From NCBI RefSeq assembly GCF_932526225.1, contig NC_064036.1:19304953-19368952 (forward strand): a stretch of DNA of 64,000 bases, read 5' to 3'. Source of the stretch: Nematostella vectensis. Its lineage: Eukaryota > Cnidaria > Anthozoa > Actiniaria > Edwardsiidae. The notes below the pieces were generated by a model. The model saw nothing but the letters and a program-made list of their open reading frames with translations. It searched no databases and was not told the DNA's origin. How positions within the stretch are numbered: position 1 is the stretch's first letter; each line of letters begins with the position of its first letter. This document shows positions 13,909 to 25,959 of the stretch, one piece after another. The translations under genes and the position numbers were made by a program.

Positions 13909-14268
13909 TTAATAATGCATCGATGATATCTTTTCACCCTGAATATACAAGTTCAAAGTAGTTGCAGATGTTATCAGTTCTCCACCACTTTCGCCTATAC
14001 ATGGCACATTACTCTCGCAGATTACGGCCTTTGGCGCCCGCTTGCTGGCCGGCTGATTTATACGGGTCCTGCCACGCCGGAGTCGACCTCTGATTCGAAG
14101 CTTAGCACGTTGATTTTCATGTACTTTGAAGTGCCTTCTCTGATCAGACGCGTAGTGAAAACGTTCCCTGCACTCACTGCATTCATATGACTTCTCGTCA
14201 CATTGCCCTTCCGAATGCTTCTTGAAGTCCATAAACAAGGCGAAGGCTTTGCCACAATCGTTACATCT
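13909..14268 (-). pseudogene. In-frame zinc-finger tail beyond a TAG stop
   Basis: This stretch continues the frame of the zinc-finger exon directly after a TAG codon (14269-14271). It still encodes a C2H2-like finger (RCNDCGKAF...HSEGQC, with final Cys), a second canonical finger (YECSECRERF...HFKVH), and a basic region rich in Arg, ending at a stop near 13909. The TAG stands where the finger linker normally has Tyr (GNKP-stop-RC). A single substitution of a Tyr codon would explain it. It is either a recently lost C-terminus, a polymorphism or sequencing error, or a readthrough extension. Confidence 0.65.
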
Positions 14269-16896
14269 CTAAGGCTTATTGCCACAAGAATCTTCCATAT
14301 GTCGCTTTAAATTGCAAGCCTTTTTAAACGCTTTACCACATTGATCACAAGAAAATGGCTTTTCTCCGGAATGAATTCGGAGGTGCTCATTTAAGTGACC
14401 TCGCTGGGCAAACGTCTTGTCGCAGTGAACACATTTATTAGGCTTCTCCCCACTGTGCGACAAGCTGTACTTTTTAAAAAGGGAATGATAAGCAAACGTC
14501 TGGTCGCATTCCGTGCATTTATATGGCTTGTGTTCAGAATGGTATGTTTTCGCATGTTGCACAAGGCTGCGAACTCGTCTAAAAGAACGGCTGCAAAACT
14601 TGCATTGATAGGGTTTGTCACCAGAACCCATGATCATGTCCTGCGATGCAAGCCTGGTTGACGCACTATCAGTGCATGTCTCCTTTTGATCAATCCTCGG
14701 GTCAAGGGTCTCACTACATTTATCGCACATACCGCCAATGTGCCCACAAGGTTTATAGAAAGTCTTACCACAGCGGTCACATTTAAATGCATCCTCACCG
14801 GAATGGATGCGGCGGTGTACATTCAGATGCCCAAGCTGAGTAAACCTCTTCTCGCAAAGATCGCATTTATATGGCTTCTCAGTCAAGTGGCAGGCTGCGT
14901 GGCGTTTGAGATCAGAGGGGTAAGAGAATAACTTACCACACTCAGCACATTCATGTCGGTTAACATCATGATCCTTCATGTGCCTTTTACGTTTTCCAGG
15001 TGTCGAGTACGACATGCCACAGATATCACATTTAAACGGCCTATCACCGGAATGGAAAAGAGAGTGTCGTTTAAGTTGCCACGGCTTGGTAAACCGTTTG
15101 TCGCATTCGTCACACTGCAAGCCTGATTTGTCACCAGGCTGGCCACCATCATCAGGAGCAGATTGGTGATGCCCTTTACTCTTGGTACCAGCTGTTGTCT
15201 GTTCAGTTGTAAGGTCTTCAGGCACTTGCTGGTTATGGTCGTTTCCATCGACTGTCTGTTTTAGAGATGAGTCATCCTGTCAAATAGCAACGAAATTGTT
15301 ATTATGATTAACAGGCTAATAATAACGATTCAAATAAGTTAAGTTACTTTTTACATCTATCATAAAAGGCGTGAAAACACAGGACACGAGATTGTACCGT
15401 AGTGGTCGCAAAAATACAGCATAGTTTTTTTTCCGTTGTGTGCAGAAAAAAAATAGGGTTACATAACCAATACAGGACCTAGCATGAGGTGAGCGAAGCA
15501 CACGCCTCTAAACCATTCATGAAAGAACCAAGCTGAAACTTGAGGTACTGTACTGCATTCATTAAAATTAATTAATTTGAAAAATATTATTGGGCTGTGT
15601 GGAACAAAATGATCTGCGTTGTACTTTCCATGCCATTTTATGAACCAAATCTAGGTTTCTACACTAAAAATCATACATCATCCTATAGCAGAAACAAAAA
15701 AGATACTCAGACTTGAAACATGTACCAACACATAAATACATGTTACAACACCAGGTTGTGATTTCTACCATTATTACTATTCTGTCTTTTTGCCCCAAGA
15801 GCAATACTTCTATAAAATAATTTGCTGATCTCTATGGTTAAAGCTGAGTCCTTAGCAGCTTTTAAAACTTGCACTCCATCATTAGCTGTATGTATGTACA
15901 GTATTACCACAATTGTGGCATGTAAGTATCATCGTGTCAAAAATCAAAATAAAAGATTAAAGATTTGGGACCAAATCAGTCACATCCCAGATTTAATTTT
16001 TTACAAATATGTCAAACCATGCTTGTGAGTTGTTTGTAGAATATCATCATTATGGATGGACTCCTCTTATACGTTTCTTACTCTAAGGTTTTTACCTGAG
16101 GCTGGCGGTGTATCAACAAATGCTGATTCAGATGACCACGCTGGGTATATCTCTTGTCACAGTGATCACATTTATAAGGCCTCTCACCAGTGTGTGAAAA
16201 ACTGTGCTTTGTAAGAAGAGATTGAAAAGCAAAGGATTTGTCACATTCTGTGCATTTATATGGTTTGTTCTCTGAGTGGTATGTCTTGGCATGTTGCAAC
16301 AGGCTGAACATTTGTTTGAAACAATGGCCACATTGTTCACATTCATATGGCTTCTTGGCTGAGCTTGTGTCCAGTGGCGATGATGCAAGTTGAGGCAAAT
16401 AGCTTCTAGAGATGTCATAATTCTCTTGAGTCTTTGTGCATCCATCACACATACCCCCAAGATGACCATAAGGTTTATAGAAAGTCTTACAACATTGATC
16501 ACATTTGAATGCTTCCTCCCCGTAATGGCTGCGCTGGTGTACATTCAAATGCCCAGGCTGAGTAAACCTCTTCTCACAAAGATCACATTTATATGGCTTC
16601 TCAGTCAAGTGGCTAGCTGCATGGCGTTTAAGAGCACAAGGGTAGAGGAAAGACTTGCCACACACGGGACATTCATGCCACTTTACTTCGTGTTCCTTTA
16701 TATGACGTGTCAGGTTGTAAGGCCGAGAATAGCACTTGCCACACTGGTCACACTTGTATGGTTTGTCACCAGCATGTAGGAGCATGTGCCGTTTGAACTG
16801 CCACAGCTTAGTAAATTGTCTTTCGCATTCAAAACATTTAAACACTGTTTTCTGATCAGGGTGCTTGTAGCCGCCATCAACACGCATCATCATCAT
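14269..16896 (-). CDS. C2H2 zinc-finger protein with a duplicated finger exon
   Basis: Probable nuclear DNA-binding protein. Two exons are modelled: 16896-16096 (267 codons) and 15276-14269 (336 codons including stop). The donor CAG|gtaaaa and acceptor gacag are both phase 0, so they join in frame. Exon A holds seven canonical C2H2 fingers plus one variant. Exon B repeats the same order of fingers, preceded by an acidic, Gln/Thr-rich linker. Finger order and spacers match between copies (for example YKCDLCEKRFTQ.GHLNVH in both), so the exon was duplicated. In copy B, finger 7 has Tyr for the first His (FKKYSLSH), and the ORF stops at TAG in the linker after finger 9. The start is uncertain: the ATG run at 16885-16896 was chosen, and GAT-rich sequence upstream is open in other frames. 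The alternative is two separate genes, with exon A ending at TAA 16078. Confidence 0.7.
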
Positions 16897-17990
16897 CGCC
16901 ACTACCTTCACCAGCCATTATCATCATCATCATGATCATCATCGCCCCTTCTTTCATCAGCCATTATTTAGTCACAGGCTACATATATCCTGTGAAAAGA
17001 GTGCTTTTGTTATTTTCAAAATAAACTTTTCCTTACTTTCTCAGAACATTTCCCCTGCAAGAAATACTTCATACAGGTTACTGATGGTCAATTTGCTGAG
17101 TAGTACATGTTTTATTTCTATATATATTTACAATTGATGAACTCCATAAGTCAACCACATCATGTCCCCTGCTAGCAGAGCTTTTTTCCTACTGTATTTG
17201 TTTCTATTAGTTCACTTATCCATATTGCGAGTCTGTTGTTTCGTGTTCTTGTTTGTTTATGTCTGCAGGAGAAAACTCTGAAGAAGACAACCATTCTTAC
17301 TATTTTTATGTATGGTGTTAGTTGTGAGCATTCTCGCTAAAAGTTCTGGAAATCTGATCGCTTGAGATTTGATAGCCACTGTCAGCAGAGGTTTCTCCTA
17401 ATGGGAATGCAAAAGAACAGACTCTGAACCATGCAGTAAGTATAATTTTAAAGGACAAGAATATAAAAACACAAGCTAGGACCCTTAGCGAACAGGGAAC
17501 ACATTAAAACAAGCCTTAAAATAGTTTTTTCTTTGTGGCTTTGGCCATCTTATTTCTGTCTATGACAATTGACTGCTTTTGTTATCAGCATCCTTGGAGA
17601 GTAATTTCTATCAGGCAACACAGCCCCACACTACCCCAGTAGTTTCTTGGATAGTTAAATCATCTGATCATAATTGGCAAAAATCCTAACGAGGACTGGG
17701 GAATTCCGTCGAATATATTTTGTATTCTTTTGCGATTATCTGGCTAAATAAAAAAAACTGCTGGACAAGATGGAATTCTACAAATTCCAAGGATTAGAAA
17801 ATAATAAACATACAACTGGTAGCTAAATTTAAATCTGGATAGGAGAACATCGTATAAGTTGCAAAGTTAGCATTGTTCTCGTTATACAAATACATACTGG
17901 AACTAACCGTCGATGTATTATCCGTGTACTAAGCGTTTCACTGTCCAGCAGGAAATGGTAACTACTTTAAGTACGCATCCTGAAGTGTAT
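16897..17990. other. 5' flank of the zinc-finger gene; no further exon recognised
   Basis: A GAT/CAT-rich patch at 16880-16935 gives short acidic frames on the minus strand (MADERRGDDD..., MAGEGSGDDDD...) that do not stay in the zinc-finger frame. The rest is AT-rich unique sequence. I found no exon here that joins the gene with confidence. Confidence 0.45.
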
Positions 17991-17996
17991 CATACC

Positions 17997-20900
17997 GTAT
18001 CATACCACACCATACGTACACACCATCCACACCATCCACAGCTATCTAAACCATACACAGCCATCCAAACCATACACACCTATCCACACCATACACAGCT
18101 ATCCACACCATACACAGCCATCCACGCCATACACAGCTATCCACACCATACACAGCTATCCACACCATCCACAGCTATCCACACCATCCACAGCTATCCA
18201 CACCATCCACAGCTATCCACACCATCCACAGCTATCCACACCATCCACAGCTATCCACACCATACACAGCCATCCACAGCTATCCACACCATACACAGCT
18301 ATCCACACCATACACAGCTATCCACGCTATACACAGCTATCCACACCATACACAGCCATCCACACCATACACAGCTATCTACACCATACACAGCTATCCA
18401 CACCATACACATCTATCCACACCATACACAACTATCCACACCATACACAGCCATCCACAGCTATCTACACCATACACAGCCATCCACACCATACACAGCT
18501 ATCTACACCATACACAGCTATCCACACCATACACAGCTATCCACACCATACAAAACTATCCACACCATACACAGCCATCCACAGCTATCTACACCATACA
18601 CACCCATCCACACCATACACAGCTATCCACGCTATACACAGCTATCCACACCATACACAGCTATCCACGCTATACACAGCTATCCACACCATACACAGCT
18701 ATCCACACCATACACAGCTATCCACGCTATACACAGCTATCCACACCATACACAGCTATCCACACCATACACAGCTATCTACACCATACACAGCTATCCA
18801 CACCATCCACAGCTATCCACACCATACACAGCCATCCACAGCTGTCCACACCATACACAGCTATCCACACCATACACAGCTATCCACGCTATACACAGCT
18901 ATCCACACCATACACAGCTATCCACGCTATACACAGCTATCCACACCACACACAGCTATCCACACCATACACAGCTATCCACACCATACACAGCTATCCA
19001 CACCATCCACAGCTATCCACACCATACACAGCCATCCACAGCTATCCACACCATACACAGCTATCCACACCATACACAGCTATCCACACCATCCACAGCT
19101 ATCCACACCATACACAGCTATCTACACCATACACAGCTATCCACACCATACACAGTCTTCCACACCATACACAGCTATCCACACTATACACACCCATCCC
19201 CACCATACACAGCTATCCACACCATACACAGCTATCTACACCATACACAGCTATCCACACCATCCACAGCTATCCACGCTATACACAGCTATCCACACCA
19301 TACACAGCTATCCACACCATACACAGCTATCCACGCTATACACAGCTATCCACACCATACACAGCTATCCACACCATACACAGCTATCTACACCATACAC
19401 AGCTATCCACACCATCCACAGCTATCCACACCATACACAGCCATCCACAGCTGTCCACACCATACACAGCTATCCACACCATACACAGCTATCCACGCTA
19501 TACACAGCTATCCACACCATACACAGCTATCCACGCTATACACAGCTATCCACACCATACACAGCTATCCACACCATACACAGCTATCTACACCATCCAC
19601 AGCTATCCACACCATCCACAGCTATCCACACCATACACAGCCATCCACAGCTATCCACACCATACACAGCTATCCACACCATACACAGCTATCCACACCA
19701 TCCACAGCTATCCACACCATACACAGCTATCTACACCATACACAGCTATCCACACCATCCACAGCTATCCACACCATACACAGTCTTCCACACCATACAC
19801 AGCTATCCACACTATACACACCCATCCCCACCATACACAGCTATCTACACCATACACAGCTATCCACACCATACACATCTATCCACACCATACAAAACTA
19901 TCCACACCATACACAGCCATCCACAGCTATCTACACTATACACACCCATCCACACCATACACAGCTATCCACGCTATACACAGCTATCCACACCATACAC
20001 AGCTATCCACGCTATACACAGCTATCCACACCATACACAGCTATCCACACCATACACAGCTATCCACGCTATACACAGCTATCCACACCATACACAGCTA
20101 TCCACACCATACACAGCTATCTACACCATACACAGCTATCCACACCATCCACAGCTATCCACACCATACACAGCCATCCACAGCTGTCCACACCATACAC
20201 AGCTATCCACACCATACACAGCTATCCACGCTATACACAGCTATCCACACCATACACAGCTATCCACGCTATACACAGCTATCCACACCATACACAGCTA
20301 TCCACACCATACACAGCTATCTACACCATCCACAGCTATCCACACCATCCACAGCTATCCACACCATACACAGCCATCCACAGCTATCCACACCATACAC
20401 AGCTATCCACACCATACACAGCTATCCACACCATCCACAGCTATCCACACCATACACAGCTATCTACACCATACACAGCTATCCACACCATCCACAGCTA
20501 TCCACACCATACACAGTCTTCCACACCATACACAGCTATCCACACTATACACACCCATCCCCACCATACACAGCTATCCACACCATACACAGCTATCTAC
20601 ACCATACACAGCTATCCACACCATCCACAGCTATCTACACCATACACAGCTATCCACACCATCCACAGCTATCCACACCATACACAGCCATCCACAGCTA
20701 TCCACACCATACACAGCTATCCACACCATACACAGCCATACACACCATACACAGCTATCTACACCATACACAGCCATCCACACCATCCACAGCTATCTAC
20801 ACCATACACAGCTATCCACACCATCCACAGCTATCCACACCATACACAGCCATCCACAGCTATCCACACCATACACAGCTATCCCCACCATACACAGCTA

Positions 20901-21962
20901 TCCACACCATCCACATCTATCCACACTATACACAACCATACACACCATACACAGCTATCCACACCATACACAGCTATCTACACCATACACAGCCATCCAC
21001 AGCTATCCACACCATCCACATCTATCCACACTATACACAACCATCCACACCATACACAGCTATCCACACCATACACAGCTATCCACACCATACACAGCTA
21101 TCCACACCATACAAAGCTATCCACACCATACACACCCATCCACACCATACACAGCTATCTACACCATACACAGCTATCCACACCATCCACAGCTATCCAC
21201 ACCATACACAGCCATCCACAGCTATCCACAACATCCACAGCTATCCACACCATACACAGCTATCCACGCTATATGCAGCTATCCACACCATACACAGCTA
21301 TCCACACCATCCACAGCTATCCACACCATACACAGCTATCCACAGCTATCCACACCATACAAAGCTATCCAAACCATACACACCCATCCACACCATACAC
21401 AGCTATCTACACCATACACAGCTATCCACACCATCCACAGATATCCACACCATACACAGCCATCCACAGCTATCCACACCATCCACAGCTATCCACACCA
21501 TACACAGCTATCCACGCTATACACAGTATCCACACCATACACAGCTATCCACACCATACACAGCTATCTACACCATACACAGCTATCCACACCATCCACA
21601 GCTATCCACACCATCCACAGCCATCCACAGCTATCCACGCCATACACAGCTATCCACACCATACACAGCTATCCACACCATCCACATCTATCCACACTAT
21701 ACACAACCATACACACCATACACAGCTATCCACACTATACACAGCTATCTACACCATACACAGCCATCCACAGCTATCCACACCATCCACATCTATCCAC
21801 ACTATACACAACCATACACACCATACACAGCTATCCACACCATACACAGCCATGCACACCATACACAGTCATACACACCATCCACAGCTATCCACACCAT
21901 CCACAGCTATCCACACCATACACAACTATCCACGCTATCCACAGCTATCCACACCATACACA
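17997..21962. repeat. Left arm: 4-kb array of a 19-bp minisatellite
   Basis: About 200 copies of 'ctatccacaccatacacag' with variants (catccacag, cacgctat, tctacacc). Because 19 is not a multiple of three and the unit has no stop in any frame, a spurious 1351-codon frame runs through it with a 19-residue period (HTIHSYPHHTQLSTPYTAI). The reverse complement of the same unit forms the array at 28850-30424. Confidence 0.95.
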
Positions 21963-22364
21963 GAATGACTTGGGAACGAGAGTAAATTTGCGCACGCGCA
22001 TAGTCCGATCATCACCACTTGGACAGTCTTGTTGAATGACTTCAACTCAAAATGGTAAGCAATATAGTATATATACGGCGTTGGTGGGCCAAGGCCTAAC
22101 TTGACAGGACATGGCAAACATATAAAAACTAAATTGGAGCTATTGTACGATTGCAATTAGTCTTTCTATGTGCCATTTTCGCCCACATTTTTATTTATTC
22201 ACTTATACTCGTTTTCAGTCACACGTGCACCCTGTGCTTTTCGTTTCCGAGTCGCAACTGGTTTTTGGTGGACGTCAATCAAACACTTTCGACGGGCTCA
22301 CGGGCTAGCAAATATGGCGGACGGATGTTTCTCTAACTCATTTTACAACTAGATCTAAGGAAAA

Positions 22365-25300
22365 ATGGTTAAATCATTTGATAATGCCCTTAGGTGGAGA
22401 GTAATTTTCCTCAGGGAGAAAGGTTTCACCTTCGATGAAATTGCAGAGACACTGAGCGCCAGCAAGCGCTTTGTTTATAAGATCACTCGTTTGTATAGAA
22501 ATACTCGTGGTGTAAGCGATGCAAGAAAACGGAAGTCGAAGGCTCGCCTCATAAATGGTAAGTCAAGAAATTGTGGGGCAGCATTTACCAAATATTTTTT
22601 TTTATAGAAATAGCTGTTCTCTATTCTTTTCCAGCTAACGATTTACTGCTAATCAGGCGCCTTATTGATGAGTACCCGGGACTTTACCTAGATGAAATAC
22701 AAACTTGGCTTGAGCATTTTACAGGCTGCACATTCTCTGTTCCTTCCCTTGATAGATGTTTGAAGAGGATGGGGTTGTCAGTGCAAAAGGTAATTGTTTG
22801 CTGGTGTGTACAATGTTTTTTATATAAAGTAAGATGGCAGCAAAATTAGTTATCTTGAAATTATTTTGTTTTAAATCAAATTACAGATGCACATCGTTAC
22901 TCGCCAAAGAAACGAGTTCGAACGTGCCACCTACCGAAGATTTATTTCGCAATTCAAACCAAATCAGCTACTCTTCATTGACGAGTCATCGAAGGATGAA
23001 AGAACAATCCAGGTACGTGCAGTCCATCTTTTCATTTGGAGTTAATTATGGAATTACTCAGGATTGGCTGAAGGGGGGGGGGGGGGGGGGGGGTATACAT
23101 ATCATATTGGATAATGATAGTATTTGACGATCTTTCAATAAGAAATGACCCACTTTTTGGCTGGAAAGGGGGGGGGGGGGAGGGTATGTGCAACCCTGTG
23201 CATCACAGTCCTGTGTATGCGCCTGGCACCATCCAATTGAATTTTCATGAAATGATGAACACTGCACTGTGGAGCCTTCTTTCGCAGATTTCTACAATTG
23301 TTTATTGAGTGTAGTCCCTAACATGTATATTCAACTTTCGTCCTAGGTCAACCCTTTTCTAAATTTGGTTGGCCTACAATGAACCTTGTTTGGACTGCTT
23401 CTAAAGGTCCATTATAAGGCCGTAGCAGGGGGACCGCTATGGCTATGATTATAATTCTTACAATCCACAAAGAGACAGGATACTATCAAATTATTTTTCA
23501 TCTTCACAATGTACAATTCCAAAAAAAAATTCCATTTTCTGACCATAGAGGGAATGCACATATACTCCCAGCTCCTCAGGAATTCCCAAGGAAATCAAGT
23601 GGTTTGAAAATTTACACTTATAACCATCTGAAAATCTGATTTCCTTTCTGAAATTGCACATTATTACAGGCCAGAATACATTCTTTGAGTACAGTGGAAA
23701 CCCGCGAGTAAGAACCTGTGTTTTGTTAGATTCGCCTGAACAGGTGGTTCTTATTTCGGTGGAAAACAAATTAAAAATCCAGCTCCAAAACCAAGTGGTA
23801 ACCAAGCCTCATTTTCTATCAAGCCCACCCCTCCCCCACTGATTACGCCTTCAAGAACAGAACATATTTACAAATATTGCCTAGGATTCTTTACACTGCT
23901 GTGCATCTCTAAATAATAATTTTAGAAAATAATAACCTGTTATTCACTTTCTAGGCTAAACAGGTTCTTTTTTTCAATGTCACCTGGTCAGAGATCCGAG
24001 ATAAAACAAAATTAAAATTTGTTTTGTGCCCCCCCCCCCCCCTCCCAATATTTTTTTTGCTTCCGCTACCCATGGTAGGACACAAAATATTTATACATGG
24101 AACACAGTGAACTTGTGTGAACACAGAGTTGACACAATTATGCCCTGGGACAAGGTTTCAAGCACTCCTTTGTTTGAGAGTTGTTTTATGGTCCCCAGAT
24201 TGCATATAATCATATACACTTATGATTTGTCTAACCTGGCTTATCTGCATTTTTTTAGAGGAAGTTTGGTCGTGAACTGTGTGGAAAGCGTCTATCTCAT
24301 GTGGGAAATTTCACACGTGGTACACGTTTCAGTGTTCTTGCTGCTGTGTCTATGGATGGCATAAAGGGTGCACATGCTATTGAAGGAGCGTATGACACTG
24401 CAGGCTTTGAATTTGCAATGGAAACATTTGTGGCTCCATCAATTGGTTCATGTGCAAATGGAGAAGATTGTTCTGTGGTAGTAATGGACAACTGTGCCAT
24501 ACATAAATCTGATCACCTTCTTAGAATTATCCGCGAGAGAGGGGGTATAGCAGTCTTTTTGCCTTAAGTATGGCATTTCATCCTCTGGTGCAGGGGTATT
24601 TTCCTCTAAAATTTCACTTACGAGAAAAATAGGAAAAGTTATCCATTGATGAATGTTATATCCTATTTTAAAAGGAATAAGTATTGATTAGATAAGCATC
24701 ACAGATAACTCTTATGGGACCTGGCTCTTGGCATTGTTAAAAGCCCCATGATTTGTTGAACAACCATACTCAGCTTTCGAATTTTGACCAAGTTTGTTCC
24801 AGGTGCCTTTTTGCAAGTGAAATGTAAAAGGAAAATACAGTACCTCTGGATCTTCAATGATGATATTGCATTTATGTAACTGTTTAATATCTTAAGGTTA
24901 ATAACAATTTAGCTCTACAACCGAAATTCTTTTTTTTCTCTCTGAGCAATGCTATATTTCCACACATTCATAATTAATAACACATTCAAAGCTGGAAATT
25001 ACTGCCGTTATCAGACACATATGATCAAAATTGCCAAATGCCCACCTGCCAATCAGATATTGTCCAGCAAATTGTGTGACATGCTCAAACTTCCATGTAT
25101 GTTCTTGGCCAGTATATAACAAAATATTTCATACAAAACTTTGGAAGCAGGTAATTTTTTTTTTTTCTTTGAAGGGGGGGGGGGTATAAAACCTGGAGCT
25201 CCTTCAGACCCTCCTGCCAATCATCTTTCTACTATCTTTTTCTTCCAGACCATATTCACCAGATTTGAACCCAATAGAAGGATGCTTTGGTACTGCAAAG

Positions 25301-25774
25301 AAATGGATGCTCAGGCACAGGCATATGGCAGAAAGATACCCCAAAAGATGTTTTGAAATGGCACTGTTTAATGTAAGCATAAAAGCAACAGTTTATTTAT
25401 AGAATAGTCAAATGTTATTTTTTAGTACAGACATCAATCAAACAAGAAATCATTTTAATCACATTATTCCTTAAATTTGAAAAACTGCTTGTACACAAGC
25501 TTTGTTTAATTACATGTTTTCAAGATCCACATCAGTGCAATTCATTAGTATTGGATGCATCTGAAAGTATAAACATTGCAAACTAATGTTGAAAGGACCA
25601 TAATCCCTATAGCAGTACCTATATTGTATTGTACCTATAGGAGCTTCCATCCTGAACATAAGGATGAACAAAAAAAAAAAATAACAAAAAAAAAACATAA
25701 CAAACAACATCTTTTTTTTTCAGCTTTCCTCCGAAGTTTGCAGAAACAATGTCCTTGACTGTGGATACGTTTAG
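22365..25774 (+). pseudogene. DD34E transposase of the TIR element (six exons, splice-donor lesion)
   Basis: Exons: 22365-22557, 22635-22789, 22887-23012, 24259-24563, 25249-25372 and 25724-25774, giving 317 codons plus stop if all are joined. Residues 1-60 form a helix-turn-helix (FDEIAETLSASKRFVYKITR), followed by a second helical domain. The catalytic core shows LLFIDESSKDE (first Asp), VVVMDNCAIHKSD (second Asp) and YSPDLNPIE (Glu), with 34 residues between the second Asp and the Glu. This is the cut-and-paste transposase fold of the Tc1/mariner/IS630 group. Phases join cleanly except after exon 4: position 24564 reads T where a donor G is expected (TTAAGT rather than GTAAGT). As it stands, the frame runs into TAA there, before the catalytic Glu. 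This copy is therefore probably inactive unless an alternative site is used. Confidence 0.8.
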
Positions 25775-25959
25775 CCTGCATAGAACTCAACAAGAAATGT
25801 AAACTACCCTTTTATAATATGTATAATAGGTTAAAATGTAAGCAGTATTGGCAGATCCAAACATTAACATTTACAGTACTTGTAGATGACCTCAAATGTA
25901 AAGTAAATCACACAAGCATGTACAGTGAGATGAGTTGCATTACATTCTAATGACATGCA

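Noticed and set aside
14391-16779. ORFs on both strands overlapping the zinc-finger exons
   Set aside because: Shadow frames: the minus-strand zinc-finger frame alone carries conserved C2H2 spacing and linkers.
17913-21968. 1351-codon ORF of His/Pro/Ser/Thr repeats
   Set aside because: It is the 19-bp minisatellite read through. The unit lacks stops in all three frames and 19 is not a multiple of three, which creates an automatic 19-residue period. The inverted right-hand array gives the same peptide on the other strand.
23691-23960. Possible small pogo-like insertion (cagtggaaacccgcgagtaag) in a transposase intron
   Set aside because: Only one end is recognisable. The expected inverted partner and TA on the far side could not be found.
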